Assembly: GCF_011759365.1 (NCBI RefSeq)
Contig: NZ_JAARLZ010000007.1
Location: 1-64,000, forward strand
Source: Luteibacter anthropi
GTDB taxonomy: Bacteria; Pseudomonadota; Gammaproteobacteria; Xanthomonadales; Rhodanobacteraceae
DNA: 64,000 bases
Reading direction: 5' to 3'
A model generated the notes under the pieces. The model was not told the DNA's origin, ran no database searches, and was given only the letters and a program-made list of their open reading frames with translations. A program made the translations under genes and the position numbers. Of this stretch, positions 47,896-57,417 are shown piece after piece; the stretch's first letter is position 1; each line of letters starts with the position of its first letter.

Positions 47896-49050
47896 ATGAG
47901 CATGAAGCCCTTTTCGCGTCGTCCATGGAGACTGGCGTACCTGTTACTGCTGCCCCTGCTGGTTGCCTGTGGCAAGCAGGAGGCACCTGCCGTGCCACCT
48001 CCGGTGGTCACGGTGACCACGGTTGCACCGGTCGTCACGCAGGTGACCGACGATCTGCCCGGACGTGTGGTCGCGGGTCGCACGGCCGAAATCCGTGCCC
48101 AGGTGAGTGGCATCGTCACCCGCCGCCTGTTCGAGCAGGGCAGCGAGGTCAAGGCCGGCGAGCCCCTGTTCCAGATCAATCCGGCGCCTTTCCAGGCCGA
48201 AGCGGATAGCGCGGCGGCCACGCTGAAGCGCTCGCAGGCGGCCCTTGCGCAGGCCGAGATCACCGTACGCCGGCTTACCGGACTGGTGGATGCCGATGCC
48301 ATCAGCCGGCAGGTGTACGACAACGCCGTCGCCCAGCGCGACCAGGCGGCGGCCGAGGTCGCGCAGGCCCAGGCCAACCTGGCACGGCGCAAGGTCGATC
48401 TCGGTTTCGCCACCATACGGTCGCCCATCTCGGGCCGCATCGGCCAGGAGCTGGTGACCGAAGGCGCGCTGGTTTCGCAGTCCGACGCCCAGCCGATGGC
48501 GCGCGTGCAGCAGATGGACGAGGTGTATGTCGACGTGCGCCAGCCTGCCGGCATGCTCGCCGCCGTGCGTGCGCAGGCCGACCAGGGTACGCCGCGCACG
48601 GCTCATTTCCTGGGCGATGGCAACGAACCCATGCCTCTGGAAGGGCAGATCCTGTTCTCCGACCTGCGTGTGGATGAGGGGACCGGCGACGTCGTGATGC
48701 GTATCGCCGTGCATAACGACAAGGGCCTGTTATTGCCCGGCATGTTCGTGCGTGCACGTGTACCCCGTGGCGCGCCACGTCCGATGCTGCGCGTGCCGCA
48801 GGAAGCCGTGGCGCGGGATACCGCCGGCAATCCCAGCCTCTGGATCGTCGATGCCCAGCACAAGGCCCATCCGCGCCCGGTCCGCCTCGGACCGCTCGTG
48901 GATCGCCAGTACGTGATCGAGGAAGGCCTCGCTGCCGGCGAAAGCGTGGTGGTGGAAGGTTTCGATCGCCTGCAGGCCGACGTCGTCGTCAACGCCAGCC
49001 CCTGGAAGCCCGCCGATGCGGGCGGCCAGGCCGTTGTCGCGGAGCATTGA
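47896..49050 (+). CDS. RND efflux periplasmic adaptor lipoprotein
   Basis: 384 residues from ATG 47896 (a second ATG follows at 47902). Lipobox in LPLLVACGKQEAP. HlyD/AcrA layout: lipoyl half (AEIRAQVSGIVTRRLFEQGS), alpha-hairpin (~105-165; LKRSQAALAQAEITVRRLTG), second lipoyl half (FATIRSPISGRIGQELVTEG), beta-barrel (VVMRIAVHNDKGLLLPGMFV) and membrane-proximal domain. First gene of a three-gene RND operon, divergent from the two-component genes. Confidence 0.93.
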   Translation: MSMKPFSRRPWRLAYLLLLPLLVACGKQEAPAVPPPVVTVTTVAPVVTQVTDDLPGRVVAGRTAEIRAQVSGIVTRRLFEQGSEVKAGEPLFQINPAPFQAEADSAAATLKRSQAALAQAEITVRRLTGLVDADAISRQVYDNAVAQRDQAAAEVAQAQANLARRKVDLGFATIRSPISGRIGQELVTEGALVSQSDAQPMARVQQMDEVYVDVRQPAGMLAAVRAQADQGTPRTAHFLGDGNEPMPLEGQILFSDLRVDEGTGDVVMRIAVHNDKGLLLPGMFVRARVPRGAPRPMLRVPQEAVARDTAGNPSLWIVDAQHKAHPRPVRLGPLVDRQYVIEEGLAAGESVVVEGFDRLQADVVVNASPWKPADAGGQAVVAEH

Positions 49051-49053
49051 ACC

Positions 49054-52000
49054 ATGCCGCAATTCTTCATCAATCGCCCGGTGTTCGCCTGGGTGATCGC
49101 GATCTTCATCGTGCTGTTCGGCCTCATCGCCATTCCGATGCTGCCGATCGCGCGATATCCCACCGTGGCGCCGCCACGGGTCACCATCTACGCCACGTAT
49201 CCGGGTGCCACGCCGGAAACGCTGAACGATGCCGTCGTGGGACTCATCGAGCGCGAGCTGTCCAGCGTAAAGAACCTGCTGTACTTCGAATCGACGGTGG
49301 ATACCACGGGCTCGGCGGAAATCGCCGTGACCTTCAAGCCCGGCACCGATCCGGAACTGGCCCAGGTCGACGTGCAGAACCGCATCAAGACCATCGAGCC
49401 GCGCCTGCCGCAGTCGGTGCGCCAGAACGGCCTGAACCTGGAATCGTCGGGTTCGGGCTTCCTGATGGTGGTGAGCCTCAACTCCGAAGGCGGCAGGATC
49501 GACGACCTCACGCTCAGTGATTACATGGCGCGTAACGTCGTGGAAGAACTGCGCCGCATCGATGGCGTGGGTCGCGTGCAGCTGTTCGGTTCCGAACGGG
49601 CCATGCGCATCTGGGTCGATCCCAACAAGCTCACGGCACTGAAGATCTCGCTGGGCGACGTCACCGCGGCCATCGCGCAGCAGAACGTGCAGATATCCCC
49701 GGGACGCATCGGCGACAACCCGACGGTGCCCGGCCAGCGCGTAACCCTGCCGCTGCTGGCCCAGGGCCAGCTGACGAATGCGGAGGAATTCTCCCGCATC
49801 GTCCTGCGCAGCAATGCCGACGGCTCGAAGGTGGTGCTGGGAGATGTCGCGCGCGTGGAGCTTGGCGCACAGACCACCACGTTCTCGGTGCGCGAGCACG
49901 GTCACCCCTCGGCGGGTGCCGGCGTGCAGCTGAGCCCGGGTGCCAATGCCGTGAAGACGGCTGATGCGATTCGCCAGCGGCTCGCCGAACTGGCGCCTAC
50001 GATGCCCAAGGGCATGTATGCCTCGATTCCTTTCGATACCTCGCCCTACGTGAAGGTGTCGATCGAGAAGGTGCTGCATACCCTGCTCGAAGCGATGGTG
50101 CTGGTCTTCCTGGTGATGTACCTGTTCCTGCAGAACGTACGCTACACGCTTATTCCCGCCATCGTCGCGCCGATCGCGTTGCTTGGCACCTTCACGGTGA
50201 TGCTCATCGCGGGGTTCTCGATCAACGTGCTGACGATGTTCGGCATGGTGCTGGCCATCGGCATCATCGTGGACGATGCCATCGTCGTGGTGGAAGGCGT
50301 GGAACGCCTGATGGCCAGTGAAGGACTGTCGCCGAAGGAAGCCGCCTCGCGCGCCATGCGCGAACTGACCGGAGCCGTCGTGGGTATCACGCTGGTGCTC
50401 ACGGCCGTGTTCATTCCCATGGCCTTTGCCAGCGGCTCGGTGGGTGCGATCTACCGGCAGTTCACCATTTCCATGGCGGTGAGCATCATCTTCTCGGCCT
50501 TCCTGGCGCTGAGCCTGACGCCGGCGCTCTGCGCCACGCTGCTCAAGCCGGTCGACCCGGGTCATCACGAGAAGCGTGGCTTCTTCGGCTGGTTCAATCG
50601 TCGTGTCGAACGCATGACCACGGGCTATGGCCGCATCGTGGGGGGTGTGCTGAAACGGGCAGGGCGTGCGATGGCAGGCTTTGCGGTGATCGTGGCGCTG
50701 CTGGTGGCCGGGTTCCACATGCTGCCTTCGGCCTTCCTGCCCGAGGAAGACCAGGGCTATTTCATCACCTCCTTCCAGCTGCCATCCGATGCCACGTCCG
50801 AGCGCACCCTCGACATCATCAAGCGCTACGAGAAGCATGTAGATGCACAACCGGGTATCGCCAACAACGAGTCGGTGCTGGGCTTCAGCTTTGCCGGTTC
50901 CGGCCCGAATGCGGCGCTGGCCTTCACGATGATGAAGGACTGGGGCGAACGCGACGGCGCGACGGCGCAGGAGGAAGTGGCCAAGGCGCAGGCGGCCATG
51001 GCCGATGCGCCGGAAGGCACCATCATGAGCCTGATGCCTCCGGCTATCGACGACCTGGGCAATGCCTCCGGCTTCGCGATGCGCCTGGTGGACCGCGCCA
51101 ATCGTGGCAATGACGAGCTGGAAGCGGCGCAGACGAAGCTGCTGGAACTGGCGGCGCAAAGCCCGAAACTGGCGTTTGTCTATCCCGAGGGCCTGCCACC
51201 GGGTACCAGCATTTCGCTGGATATCGATCGTGACAAGGCCCGGGCTATGGGTGTGGACTTCACGGTCATCAGTGACGCGTTGTCGGCGGCCATGGGTTCG
51301 AGCTATGTAAACGACTTCCCCAACCATGGCCGCATGCAGCAGGTGATCGTGCAGGCGGATGCCCCTTTCCGCATGCAGCTGGACGACGTGCTGAAGATTT
51401 ACGTGCGCAATGATCGCGGTGGCATGGTGCCGTTGTCCGAGGTGGTGCATCCGGTCTGGAAGCAGACGGCCTTGCAGATGATTCGCTACAAGGGCTATCC
51501 GGCAGTCCGCATCAGTGGCTCTGGCGCACCTGGATATTCCAGTGGCCAGGCCATGGAGGAGATGGAGCGACTGGTGGCGGAACTGCCACCGGGTTATGCG
51601 GTGGAGTGGACGGGCCAGTCGTTGCAGGAGAAACAGGCCGGTGCGCAGGCCCCGGCGTTGATGCTGCTGTCGATGCTGGTGGTGTTCCTGGTGCTTGCCG
51701 CGCTCTACGAGAGCTGGTCGATCCCGTTCTCCGTGATGTTGGTTGTACCGCTGGGCCTCATCGGCGCAATCGCCGCCGTGCTTGTGCGAGGGCTGCCGAA
51801 CGATGTGTTCTTCAAGGTGGGCATGATCACGGTGATCGGTCTTTCGGCGAAGAACGCGATCCTCATCGTGGAGTTTGCACGGCAGTTGCGCGGTGAAGGC
51901 AAGGGTCTGGTCGAGGCCACCATCGAGGCGGCGAAGCTTCGCCTGCGCCCGATCCTCATGACCTCGCTGGCCTTTGCACTTGGCGTGGTGCCGCTGATGC

Positions 52001-52191
52001 TGGCCCGTGGCGCGAGCCAGGAGACCCAGCATGCGATCGGCACGGGCGTGTTCGGCGGCATGGTCACCGCGACCCTGCTGGCGATCTTCCTGGTGCCGGT
52101 GTTTTTCATGGTGGTCCAGCGCCTTGCCGATCGCTTTGGCAGGAAGCGCAACACACCCGAGGCGCAGGCCGGACGCCTGCCCGGAGAGTGA
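49054..52191 (+). CDS. RND (HAE1) multidrug efflux transporter, AcrB/MexF type
   Basis: 1045 residues, the standard HAE1 length. N-terminal FINRPVFAWVIAIFIVLFGL, the pore domains (IARYPTVAPPRVTIYATYPG), the membrane core with the proton-relay aspartates in GMVLAIGIIVDDAIVVVEGV (TM4), TM10 lysine in IGLSAKNAILIVEFARQL, and the C-terminal helix ending near LADRFGRK. The inner-membrane pump exports drugs or solvents with the adjacent adaptor and channel. It starts 3 nt after the adaptor stop. Confidence 0.96.
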   Translation: MPQFFINRPVFAWVIAIFIVLFGLIAIPMLPIARYPTVAPPRVTIYATYPGATPETLNDAVVGLIERELSSVKNLLYFESTVDTTGSAEIAVTFKPGTDPELAQVDVQNRIKTIEPRLPQSVRQNGLNLESSGSGFLMVVSLNSEGGRIDDLTLSDYMARNVVEELRRIDGVGRVQLFGSERAMRIWVDPNKLTALKISLGDVTAAIAQQNVQISPGRIGDNPTVPGQRVTLPLLAQGQLTNAEEFSRIVLRSNADGSKVVLGDVARVELGAQTTTFSVREHGHPSAGAGVQLSPGANAVKTADAIRQRLAELAPTMPKGMYASIPFDTSPYVKVSIEKVLHTLLEAMVLVFLVMYLFLQNVRYTLIPAIVAPIALLGTFTVMLIAGFSINVLTMFGMVLAIGIIVDDAIVVVEGVERLMASEGLSPKEAASRAMRELTGAVVGITLVLTAVFIPMAFASGSVGAIYRQFTISMAVSIIFSAFLALSLTPALCATLLKPVDPGHHEKRGFFGWFNRRVERMTTGYGRIVGGVLKRAGRAMAGFAVIVALLVAGFHMLPSAFLPEEDQGYFITSFQLPSDATSERTLDIIKRYEKHVDAQPGIANNESVLGFSFAGSGPNAALAFTMMKDWGERDGATAQEEVAKAQAAMADAPEGTIMSLMPPAIDDLGNASGFAMRLVDRANRGNDELEAAQTKLLELAAQSPKLAFVYPEGLPPGTSISLDIDRDKARAMGVDFTVISDALSAAMGSSYVNDFPNHGRMQQVIVQADAPFRMQLDDVLKIYVRNDRGGMVPLSEVVHPVWKQTALQMIRYKGYPAVRISGSGAPGYSSGQAMEEMERLVAELPPGYAVEWTGQSLQEKQAGAQAPALMLLSMLVVFLVLAALYESWSIPFSVMLVVPLGLIGAIAAVLVRGLPNDVFFKVGMITVIGLSAKNAILIVEFARQLRGEGKGLVEATIEAAKLRLRPILMTSLAFALGVVPLMLARGASQETQHAIGTGVFGGMVTATLLAIFLVPVFFMVVQRLADRFGRKRNTPEAQAGRLPGE

Positions 52192-52195
52192 TCCG

Positions 52196-53593
52196 ATGTC
52201 TATGTTCCGTTTGACGACCCTGCTCGCGGTGGCCCTCACGGCCACCGCCTGCTCCATGGCCCCGGACTACGTGCGGCCCGACAGCCCCTTGCCGCTCGTG
52301 TATGCGCAGCATCCGGCCGGTGGCGGTGAGAATGCTTCCACGCTGGGCTGGCAGCAGGTCATGCCCGACCCGCGCCTGCGCTCGCTGGTCGACCTGGCGC
52401 TGGTCAACAACCGCGACCTGAAACTTGCCGTGCTGAATGCGGAGGCGGTGCATTCGCAGTTTCGCGTGGAGCGTTCTGCGCGACTGCCGTCGCTCGGCGC
52501 TACCGGCCAGTTGCAGCGCAGCGGTGGCAGCGGGCAGCAGTCGCTGCAACCCGGCGTGCCCGGTGGACTGGACCAGAAGAGCGCCACGCTGGATCTGGCC
52601 GCGTACGAGGTGGACCTGTTCGGGCGCGTGCGTTCGCTGTCAAATGCTGCATGGGAGCGTTACCTCGCAAGCGAGGAGGGCACCCGTGCGGCGCGCATCA
52701 CGCTGGTATCCGGGGTGGCGCAGGCCTATGTAGAGCAGCGTGTCGCTGCCGAGCAACTGGAACTGTCGCGGCGTACCTTGTCCGACTGGCAGGAGTCCCT
52801 GCGCATCACCCGCGCACTGCATGGTGCCGACCAGGTGGGTGGCATCGACCTCGCCCAGGCCGAAGGGCAGGTGGATCAGGCCGAAGCCGATATCCGTGCG
52901 CGCGAGCGCGAGCTGGCACAGGCTGACAATGCATTGACCTTGCTGGTCGGCGCTTCTTTGCCAGCGGATCTGCCCGCACCCGTGGCGCTGGATGCACGGC
53001 CCGTGGTGGCAAGTCTGCCTCCGGGGTTGCCGTCGGATCTGCTCGCAAGGCGTCCGGACGTGGCGCAGGCCGAGCATGAGCTGAAGGCGGCCAATGCGGA
53101 TATTGGCGCGGCACGTGCTGCGTTCTTTCCACGCATTACGCTGACAGGTTCCTATGGGTTTGGCAGCGGCGAGCTGAGCAGCCTGTTCAAGGGTGCCAGC
53201 AAGACGTGGTCGTTCACGCCGCAGATCACCCAGCCGATTTTTCAGGGCGGCAAGCTGCGTGCGGAGCTTCGTCTGGCCGAGATCCGCAGGTCCAGCGCTA
53301 TCGTGAGCTATGAAAAGGCCTTGCAGGTAGCCTTTCGTGAGGTATCCGACGGGCTGGCCGGGCAGGCGACCTACGGCGACCAGCTGGGCGCACAGCAGCG
53401 CGTGGTGGATAGCGCCACGCGCAGGGCGAAGCTCTCCGGGCTTCGCTACGAGGCCGGGCAGGACAGCCGTCTCGAACTGCTCGACGCGCAGCGGCAACGC
53501 TACGCGGCGGAACAGTCCTTGCTGGACCTGCGTCGTGCGGCATTGACCAACACGGTAAACCTCTACAAGGCCCTGGGCGGCGGCACAACGTAA
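52196..53593 (+). CDS. OprM/NodT-type outer-membrane channel of the RND pump
   Basis: 465 residues from ATG 52196, with GGAGAG upstream and the pump stop 4 nt before. Lipobox in LTATACSMAPDYVRP. Two OEP repeats (LALVNNRDLKLAVLNAEAVH, DLAAYEVDLFGRVRSLSNAA; LLARRPDVAQAEHELKAANA, ITQPIFQGGKLRAELRLAEI). Third gene of the RND operon, making the system self-sufficient. The stop TAA precedes a REP element by 7 nt. Confidence 0.93.
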   Translation: MSMFRLTTLLAVALTATACSMAPDYVRPDSPLPLVYAQHPAGGGENASTLGWQQVMPDPRLRSLVDLALVNNRDLKLAVLNAEAVHSQFRVERSARLPSLGATGQLQRSGGSGQQSLQPGVPGGLDQKSATLDLAAYEVDLFGRVRSLSNAAWERYLASEEGTRAARITLVSGVAQAYVEQRVAAEQLELSRRTLSDWQESLRITRALHGADQVGGIDLAQAEGQVDQAEADIRARERELAQADNALTLLVGASLPADLPAPVALDARPVVASLPPGLPSDLLARRPDVAQAEHELKAANADIGAARAAFFPRITLTGSYGFGSGELSSLFKGASKTWSFTPQITQPIFQGGKLRAELRLAEIRRSSAIVSYEKALQVAFREVSDGLAGQATYGDQLGAQQRVVDSATRRAKLSGLRYEAGQDSRLELLDAQRQRYAAEQSLLDLRRAALTNTVNLYKALGGGTT

Positions 53594-53599
53594 CACCCC

Positions 53600-53808
53600 C
53601 TGTAGGAGCGCGCCTTGCGCGCGACCGTTACGAAGCCGATGACCTCATGGCTCCGCAGGTGTCGCGCGCAAGGCGCGCTCCTACAGGGTTTTACTCGGGG
53701 TGTAGGGCGACCTGTGAACGCAATGCTTTTGTAGGAGCGCGCCTCGCGCGCGACTGCCCGATGAGGCGATAACGCACCATCCTGTCGCGCGCAAGGCGCG
53801 CTCCTACA
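53600..53808. repeat. two REP inverted pairs
   Basis: Pairs at 53600-53686 and 53730-53808, each TGTAGGAGCGCGCC facing GGCGCGCTCCTACA. They fill the gap between the converging RND channel and phospholipase genes; the last copy contributes the phospholipase stop codon. Confidence 0.88.
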
Positions 53809-55807
53809 TGGGTTCGCTGGTGCTGGGGGCGCCGGTTTCCATGTGGCCTGCCACGCGTCGCGACCATCCGGACACTTCGGCCACCGTTACTGTGAGGTCG
53901 TACCAGCACGCGTTGTCTGCGATATCCCAGCTGTCCCCACGCGAACCCCGCGCGGGCACCGGATAGATCCGCACATCCTCCGCCACATAACCATTGCTGA
54001 CGGTAAACGTGCACGGACCGTCACCCGCATTGGTCAGGGTCAGCTTCAACCGTCCGTTTGCCGGGTCATAGGCAAGAACGATTTCCGGCATGGTGGCCGC
54101 CGTGGCGACCTGGCCGTTCCAAACGCGCAGGAAGCCGTTGGGGCCATGTGCTTCCAGCTGGTAGATGCCCTTGGTATAGGTCTTCGCGCTCCAGTAGTCG
54201 GACAGCGTCTTGCGCGCCTCGACCGTATAGCGCCACGGCCCGTCGCCGCGATTGGCTGCATAGACCTGAAACACCGCGCCCGCACTTCCCGTGTTGAGGA
54301 ATTCCAGCACGTAACGCCCCGTCGATGCTTCTACATGGCCCTGGATATCCAGCTCATAGGGCAGGGCACGGGCAGGCCGGGTACGCGTGGACTCGGGCTG
54401 CGGCATCGAAGGCGTGGCGGGTGCCACCGGCGATGGCAGGCTCTTGCATTGCGTATCGGCAGCCGCCGTGTAGCCGCTGGTATCGGGTAACGAAGGCCAT
54501 GCCGTACTGGCGCCGCTGAAGTCGAATGCAGAGGTGAGGTCGCCACAGACGGCCCGGCGCCATGGACTGATGTTGTCTTCCTTGACGTCGAAGCGTGCCT
54601 CGAGGAATCGCAGTACCGAGGTATGGTCGAACACCTCCGAGCAGACCCAGCCACCGCGCGTCCATGGCGAGACGATGGTCATCGGCACACGGAAACCCAG
54701 GCCGATCGGCTTGTCGTCCTGGATCTCGCCCTTGGTGCTTACCGTGGACAAGCCATTGGCCGACGACGAAGGCGGTGTCGGCGGGGGAACGTGATCGTAG
54801 AAGCCGCCGTTCTCGTCGTAATTGAGGATGAACACGGTCTTTGCGTAGACCGCCGGATTGGCCACCAGCGCGGCAAGCAGGCGTGCGCTCAGGTCTTCGC
54901 CGTAGGCCGGCTTGTAGTTGGCATGCTCGGAAAGGTAATCCGGCGCCACGATCCACGACACCTTGGGCAAGGTATCGTTGGCGACATCCTGTGCGAACGC
55001 CTTCACCAGGTCGGTGCTCACGGCGATGCCGCGATCGTAGAGCGGCTGTCCGGACTTGGCCTTCTTGAACGATGCGAACCACGCAAGCGCGTTGTCGTCG
55101 AAGTTGTTGCTCTGCTGGTAGACCTTCCAGCTGATGTTGGCCTGCTGAAGACGCTCGGCATACGTCATCCAGCTGAATCCGGCCGCGGGCTCGGTATTGT
55201 CCAGCACGGCGGTCTGTCCCACGGAGAGCCCGTTGCTGCCGGAGAACAGATGCAGCCGGTTCGGGTTGGTCTGGGTGAGCGTGGAGCAGAAATACTGGTC
55301 GCAAATGGTGAACTGATCGGCGAGGGCGTAGTAGAACGGCAGGTCGTCGCGCGTGAAGTAGCCCATGCCAAGGCCCGGCGAGCGTGCGGTGTTCCACGCA
55401 TCGAAGCGGCCGTTGTTCCATATGGCGGTGTCCACCGGATAACTCATGGCGGGTGCATTGATGCAGATGCCGCTGGTGGTTTTCGTATCCATGTGAAAGG
55501 GCAGCATGCGGCCCTGGCCGTAGGGCTGCTGCCATACGTTGGCGGTGCCGCCGGGCAGGGGAGCGGGCACGCGATCGCCGAAGCCGCGCACGCCGGCGAG
55601 GCTGCCGAAGTAATGATCGAAGGCGCGGTTCTCCTGCATGAAGATCACCACGTGCTGCACGTCCTGGATGCTGCCGGTGACCGTCGCCGCCGGTGTCGCC
55701 AGCGCCTGCCGGATCGCCGGAGGCAGCACGGATACGGCCAGTCCGCCTGCCGAGGCGGCTGTCATCTTGAGAAACCTGCGTCGCTTGACGTCGTCGATGC
55801 TGCTCAT
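53804..55807 (-). CDS. Tat-exported phosphocholine-type phospholipase C
   Basis: About 667 residues from ATG 55807, with AGGGAGATTGGC upstream. Twin-arginine signal (VKRRRFLKMTAASAGGLAVS). Phosphoesterase domain of the PlcC/acid-phosphatase superfamily: VVIFMQENRAFDHYFGSLAG, PNRLHLFSGSNG, VSWIVAPDYLSEHANYKPAY, FILNYDENGGFYDHVPPP and VFDHTSVLRFLEARF. Two C-terminal beta modules (LPYELDIQGHVEASTGRYVL; AATMPEIVLAYDPANGRLKL) are the DUF756 repeats of bacterial phospholipases C. It hydrolyses phosphatidylcholine or sphingomyelin in the periplasm or outside. The final Met codon is followed by a TAG from a REP element. Confidence 0.92.
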   Translation of the reverse strand: MSSIDDVKRRRFLKMTAASAGGLAVSVLPPAIRQALATPAATVTGSIQDVQHVVIFMQENRAFDHYFGSLAGVRGFGDRVPAPLPGGTANVWQQPYGQGRMLPFHMDTKTTSGICINAPAMSYPVDTAIWNNGRFDAWNTARSPGLGMGYFTRDDLPFYYALADQFTICDQYFCSTLTQTNPNRLHLFSGSNGLSVGQTAVLDNTEPAAGFSWMTYAERLQQANISWKVYQQSNNFDDNALAWFASFKKAKSGQPLYDRGIAVSTDLVKAFAQDVANDTLPKVSWIVAPDYLSEHANYKPAYGEDLSARLLAALVANPAVYAKTVFILNYDENGGFYDHVPPPTPPSSSANGLSTVSTKGEIQDDKPIGLGFRVPMTIVSPWTRGGWVCSEVFDHTSVLRFLEARFDVKEDNISPWRRAVCGDLTSAFDFSGASTAWPSLPDTSGYTAAADTQCKSLPSPVAPATPSMPQPESTRTRPARALPYELDIQGHVEASTGRYVLEFLNTGSAGAVFQVYAANRGDGPWRYTVEARKTLSDYWSAKTYTKGIYQLEAHGPNGFLRVWNGQVATAATMPEIVLAYDPANGRLKLTLTNAGDGPCTFTVSNGYVAEDVRIYPVPARGSRGDSWDIADNACWYDLTVTVAEVSGWSRRVAGHMETGAPSTSEPM

Positions 55808-55916
55808 GCCAATCTCCCTGCTGGATGTCGTCATACGACACCGCGAGGGCGTTTCAGCAGCATGCCGCAGGCGCGTCAGCTTTCTGACCGTGGCTGGACA
55901 ATCCCCGCCACCTGTC

Positions 55917-56057
55917 TACCCGTCATTCCAGCGAAGGCTGGAATCCAGCGCCCCGGTTCGCCAGTCAACACGAGCATGTCTCATCGGCTCGTGTGCAGGC
56001 GCCCTCTCGCTAAAACCGATCGTACCGCCCTGGGTTCCTGCTTTCGCAGGAACGACG
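55917..56057. repeat. inverted-repeat element of the GTCATTCCAGCG type
   Basis: CGTCATTCCAGCGAAGGCTG begins the element, and TTCCTGCTTTCGCAGGAACG closes it, followed by ACG; each end is itself a hairpin. This end structure is common in dispersed small repeats of proteobacteria. Located upstream of the phospholipase in the 337-bp gap 55808-56144, which holds no gene. Confidence 0.7.
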
Positions 56058-56105
56058 TGAGGGATGGTCACGATGGTCGTTATGCTGGATGTTTCGGCAT
56101 GTTGG

Positions 56106-56134
56106 CATCGCCCGGGCATTGCGCCCGGGCGATG
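56106..56134 (-). terminator. strong hairpin after alanine dehydrogenase
   Basis: CATCGCCCGGGC and GCCCGGGCGATG form a perfect 12-bp stem around a 5-nt loop, starting 10 bp past the ald stop. There is no U-run, so it is either a weak intrinsic terminator or an mRNA-end stabiliser. Confidence 0.6.
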
Positions 56135-56144
56135 GTGTTGCGGC

Positions 56145-57263
56145 TTACTGCGCGAGGAAGCTCTCGGCCTTCACGTACGGCAGGTTGTGTGCCTGGGCGA
56201 CCGGTTCGCAGGTGACCTGGCCCTCGCAGACGTTCAGGCCGTTGCGCAGGTGACCGTCCTGGGCCAGCGCCTTCTTCCAGCCGTGGTTGGCCAGGGCGAG
56301 GGTGTAGGGCAGGGTCACGTTGTTCAGCGCGAAGGTGGACGTGCGGGCGACGGCGCCCGGCATGTTGGCCACGCAGTAGTGCACCACGCCGTCGACGACG
56401 TAGGTCGGGTCGGCATGGGTGGTGGCGTGCGAGGTTTCCACGCAGCCGCCCTGGTCGATGGCAACGTCGACGATGACCGAACCCGGCTTCATGGTGCGCA
56501 CCATGTCATGGGTGACGAGCTTCGGCGCGGCGGCACCCGGGACCAGCACGGTGCCGATCAGCAGGTCGGCACGACGCACCAGCTCTTCGATGGCCGAGCG
56601 CGTGGAGAACACGGTGGAGATCGAGGTGCCGAACTGCGTGGCGAGGCGCTTCAGCGCGTCAGCCGAGCGGTCTACCACGGTGACCTTGGCGCCCATGCCC
56701 ACGGCGATGGTGGCCGCGTGGGTGCCGGACACGCCGCCACCCAGGATCACGACTTCGGCAGCCGGCACGCCCGGGACGCCACCCAGCAGTACGCCGCGGC
56801 CACCCTGGGCCTTCTCGAGCGAATGCGCACCCACCTGCGGGGCGAGACGGCCGGCGACCTCGGACATCGGGGTCAGCAGCGGCAGCGAGCCGTTCGGCGA
56901 GGTGACGGTTTCATAGGCGATGCAGACGGCGCCCGAGTCGATCAGGTCCTTCGTCTGCTCCAGGTCCGGGGCCAGGTGCAGGTAGGTGAACAGGATCTGG
57001 CCCTTGCGCAGCTTCTTGCGTTCGACGGCCAGGGGCTCCTTCACCTTCACGATCATGTCGGCTTCGGCGAAGACCTGGTCGGCGCCCTCGACGATGGTGG
57101 CGCCGGCGGCCTTGTAGTCTTCATCGGTGATGCCTGCGCCGATACCGGCGCTGGCCTGCACCAGCACCTGGTGGCCGTGATGCACGAGTTCCTGCACGGA
57201 CGAGGGGATGAGGCCCACGCGGTACTCGTGGTTCTTGATTTCTTTCGGCACACCGATGCGCAT
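56145..57263 (-). CDS. ald: alanine dehydrogenase
   Basis: 372 residues from ATG 57263; the open frame upstream crosses the shared promoter and is non-coding. Family motifs: MRIGVPKEIKNHEYRVGLIP at the start, MIVKVKEPLAVER, FTYLHLAPD (substrate loop with catalytic His), and the Rossmann NAD site VVILGGGVSGTHAATIAVGM (~170-190), then VDVAIDQGGCVETSHATTH. It interconverts L-alanine and pyruvate plus ammonia with NAD. Divergent from an Lrp/AsnC regulator 154 bp away, the usual control arrangement for ald. Confidence 0.96.
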   Translation of the reverse strand: MRIGVPKEIKNHEYRVGLIPSSVQELVHHGHQVLVQASAGIGAGITDEDYKAAGATIVEGADQVFAEADMIVKVKEPLAVERKKLRKGQILFTYLHLAPDLEQTKDLIDSGAVCIAYETVTSPNGSLPLLTPMSEVAGRLAPQVGAHSLEKAQGGRGVLLGGVPGVPAAEVVILGGGVSGTHAATIAVGMGAKVTVVDRSADALKRLATQFGTSISTVFSTRSAIEELVRRADLLIGTVLVPGAAAPKLVTHDMVRTMKPGSVIVDVAIDQGGCVETSHATTHADPTYVVDGVVHYCVANMPGAVARTSTFALNNVTLPYTLALANHGWKKALAQDGHLRNGLNVCEGQVTCEPVAQAHNLPYVKAESFLAQ

Positions 57264-57417
57264 GGCGATTCTCTCTAGCTGAGGTTGGACTGCCCCGGGG
57301 GAAGGGGGCTGGCGGCGAAGTATGATTGAAGCTTCGTGCAATAGGTCGCCGATTTGCCGATGCTTTATGATGCATCTTCGAATCTCTGGCGAAAAAATCC
57401 CGGGTTGCTGAAATTTC

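Noticed and set aside
48730-52257. 1175-residue open frame antisense to the RND transporter
   Set aside because: His/Arg/Gln-rich antisense translation of a clearly coding high-GC gene; no domain, start signal or family similarity.
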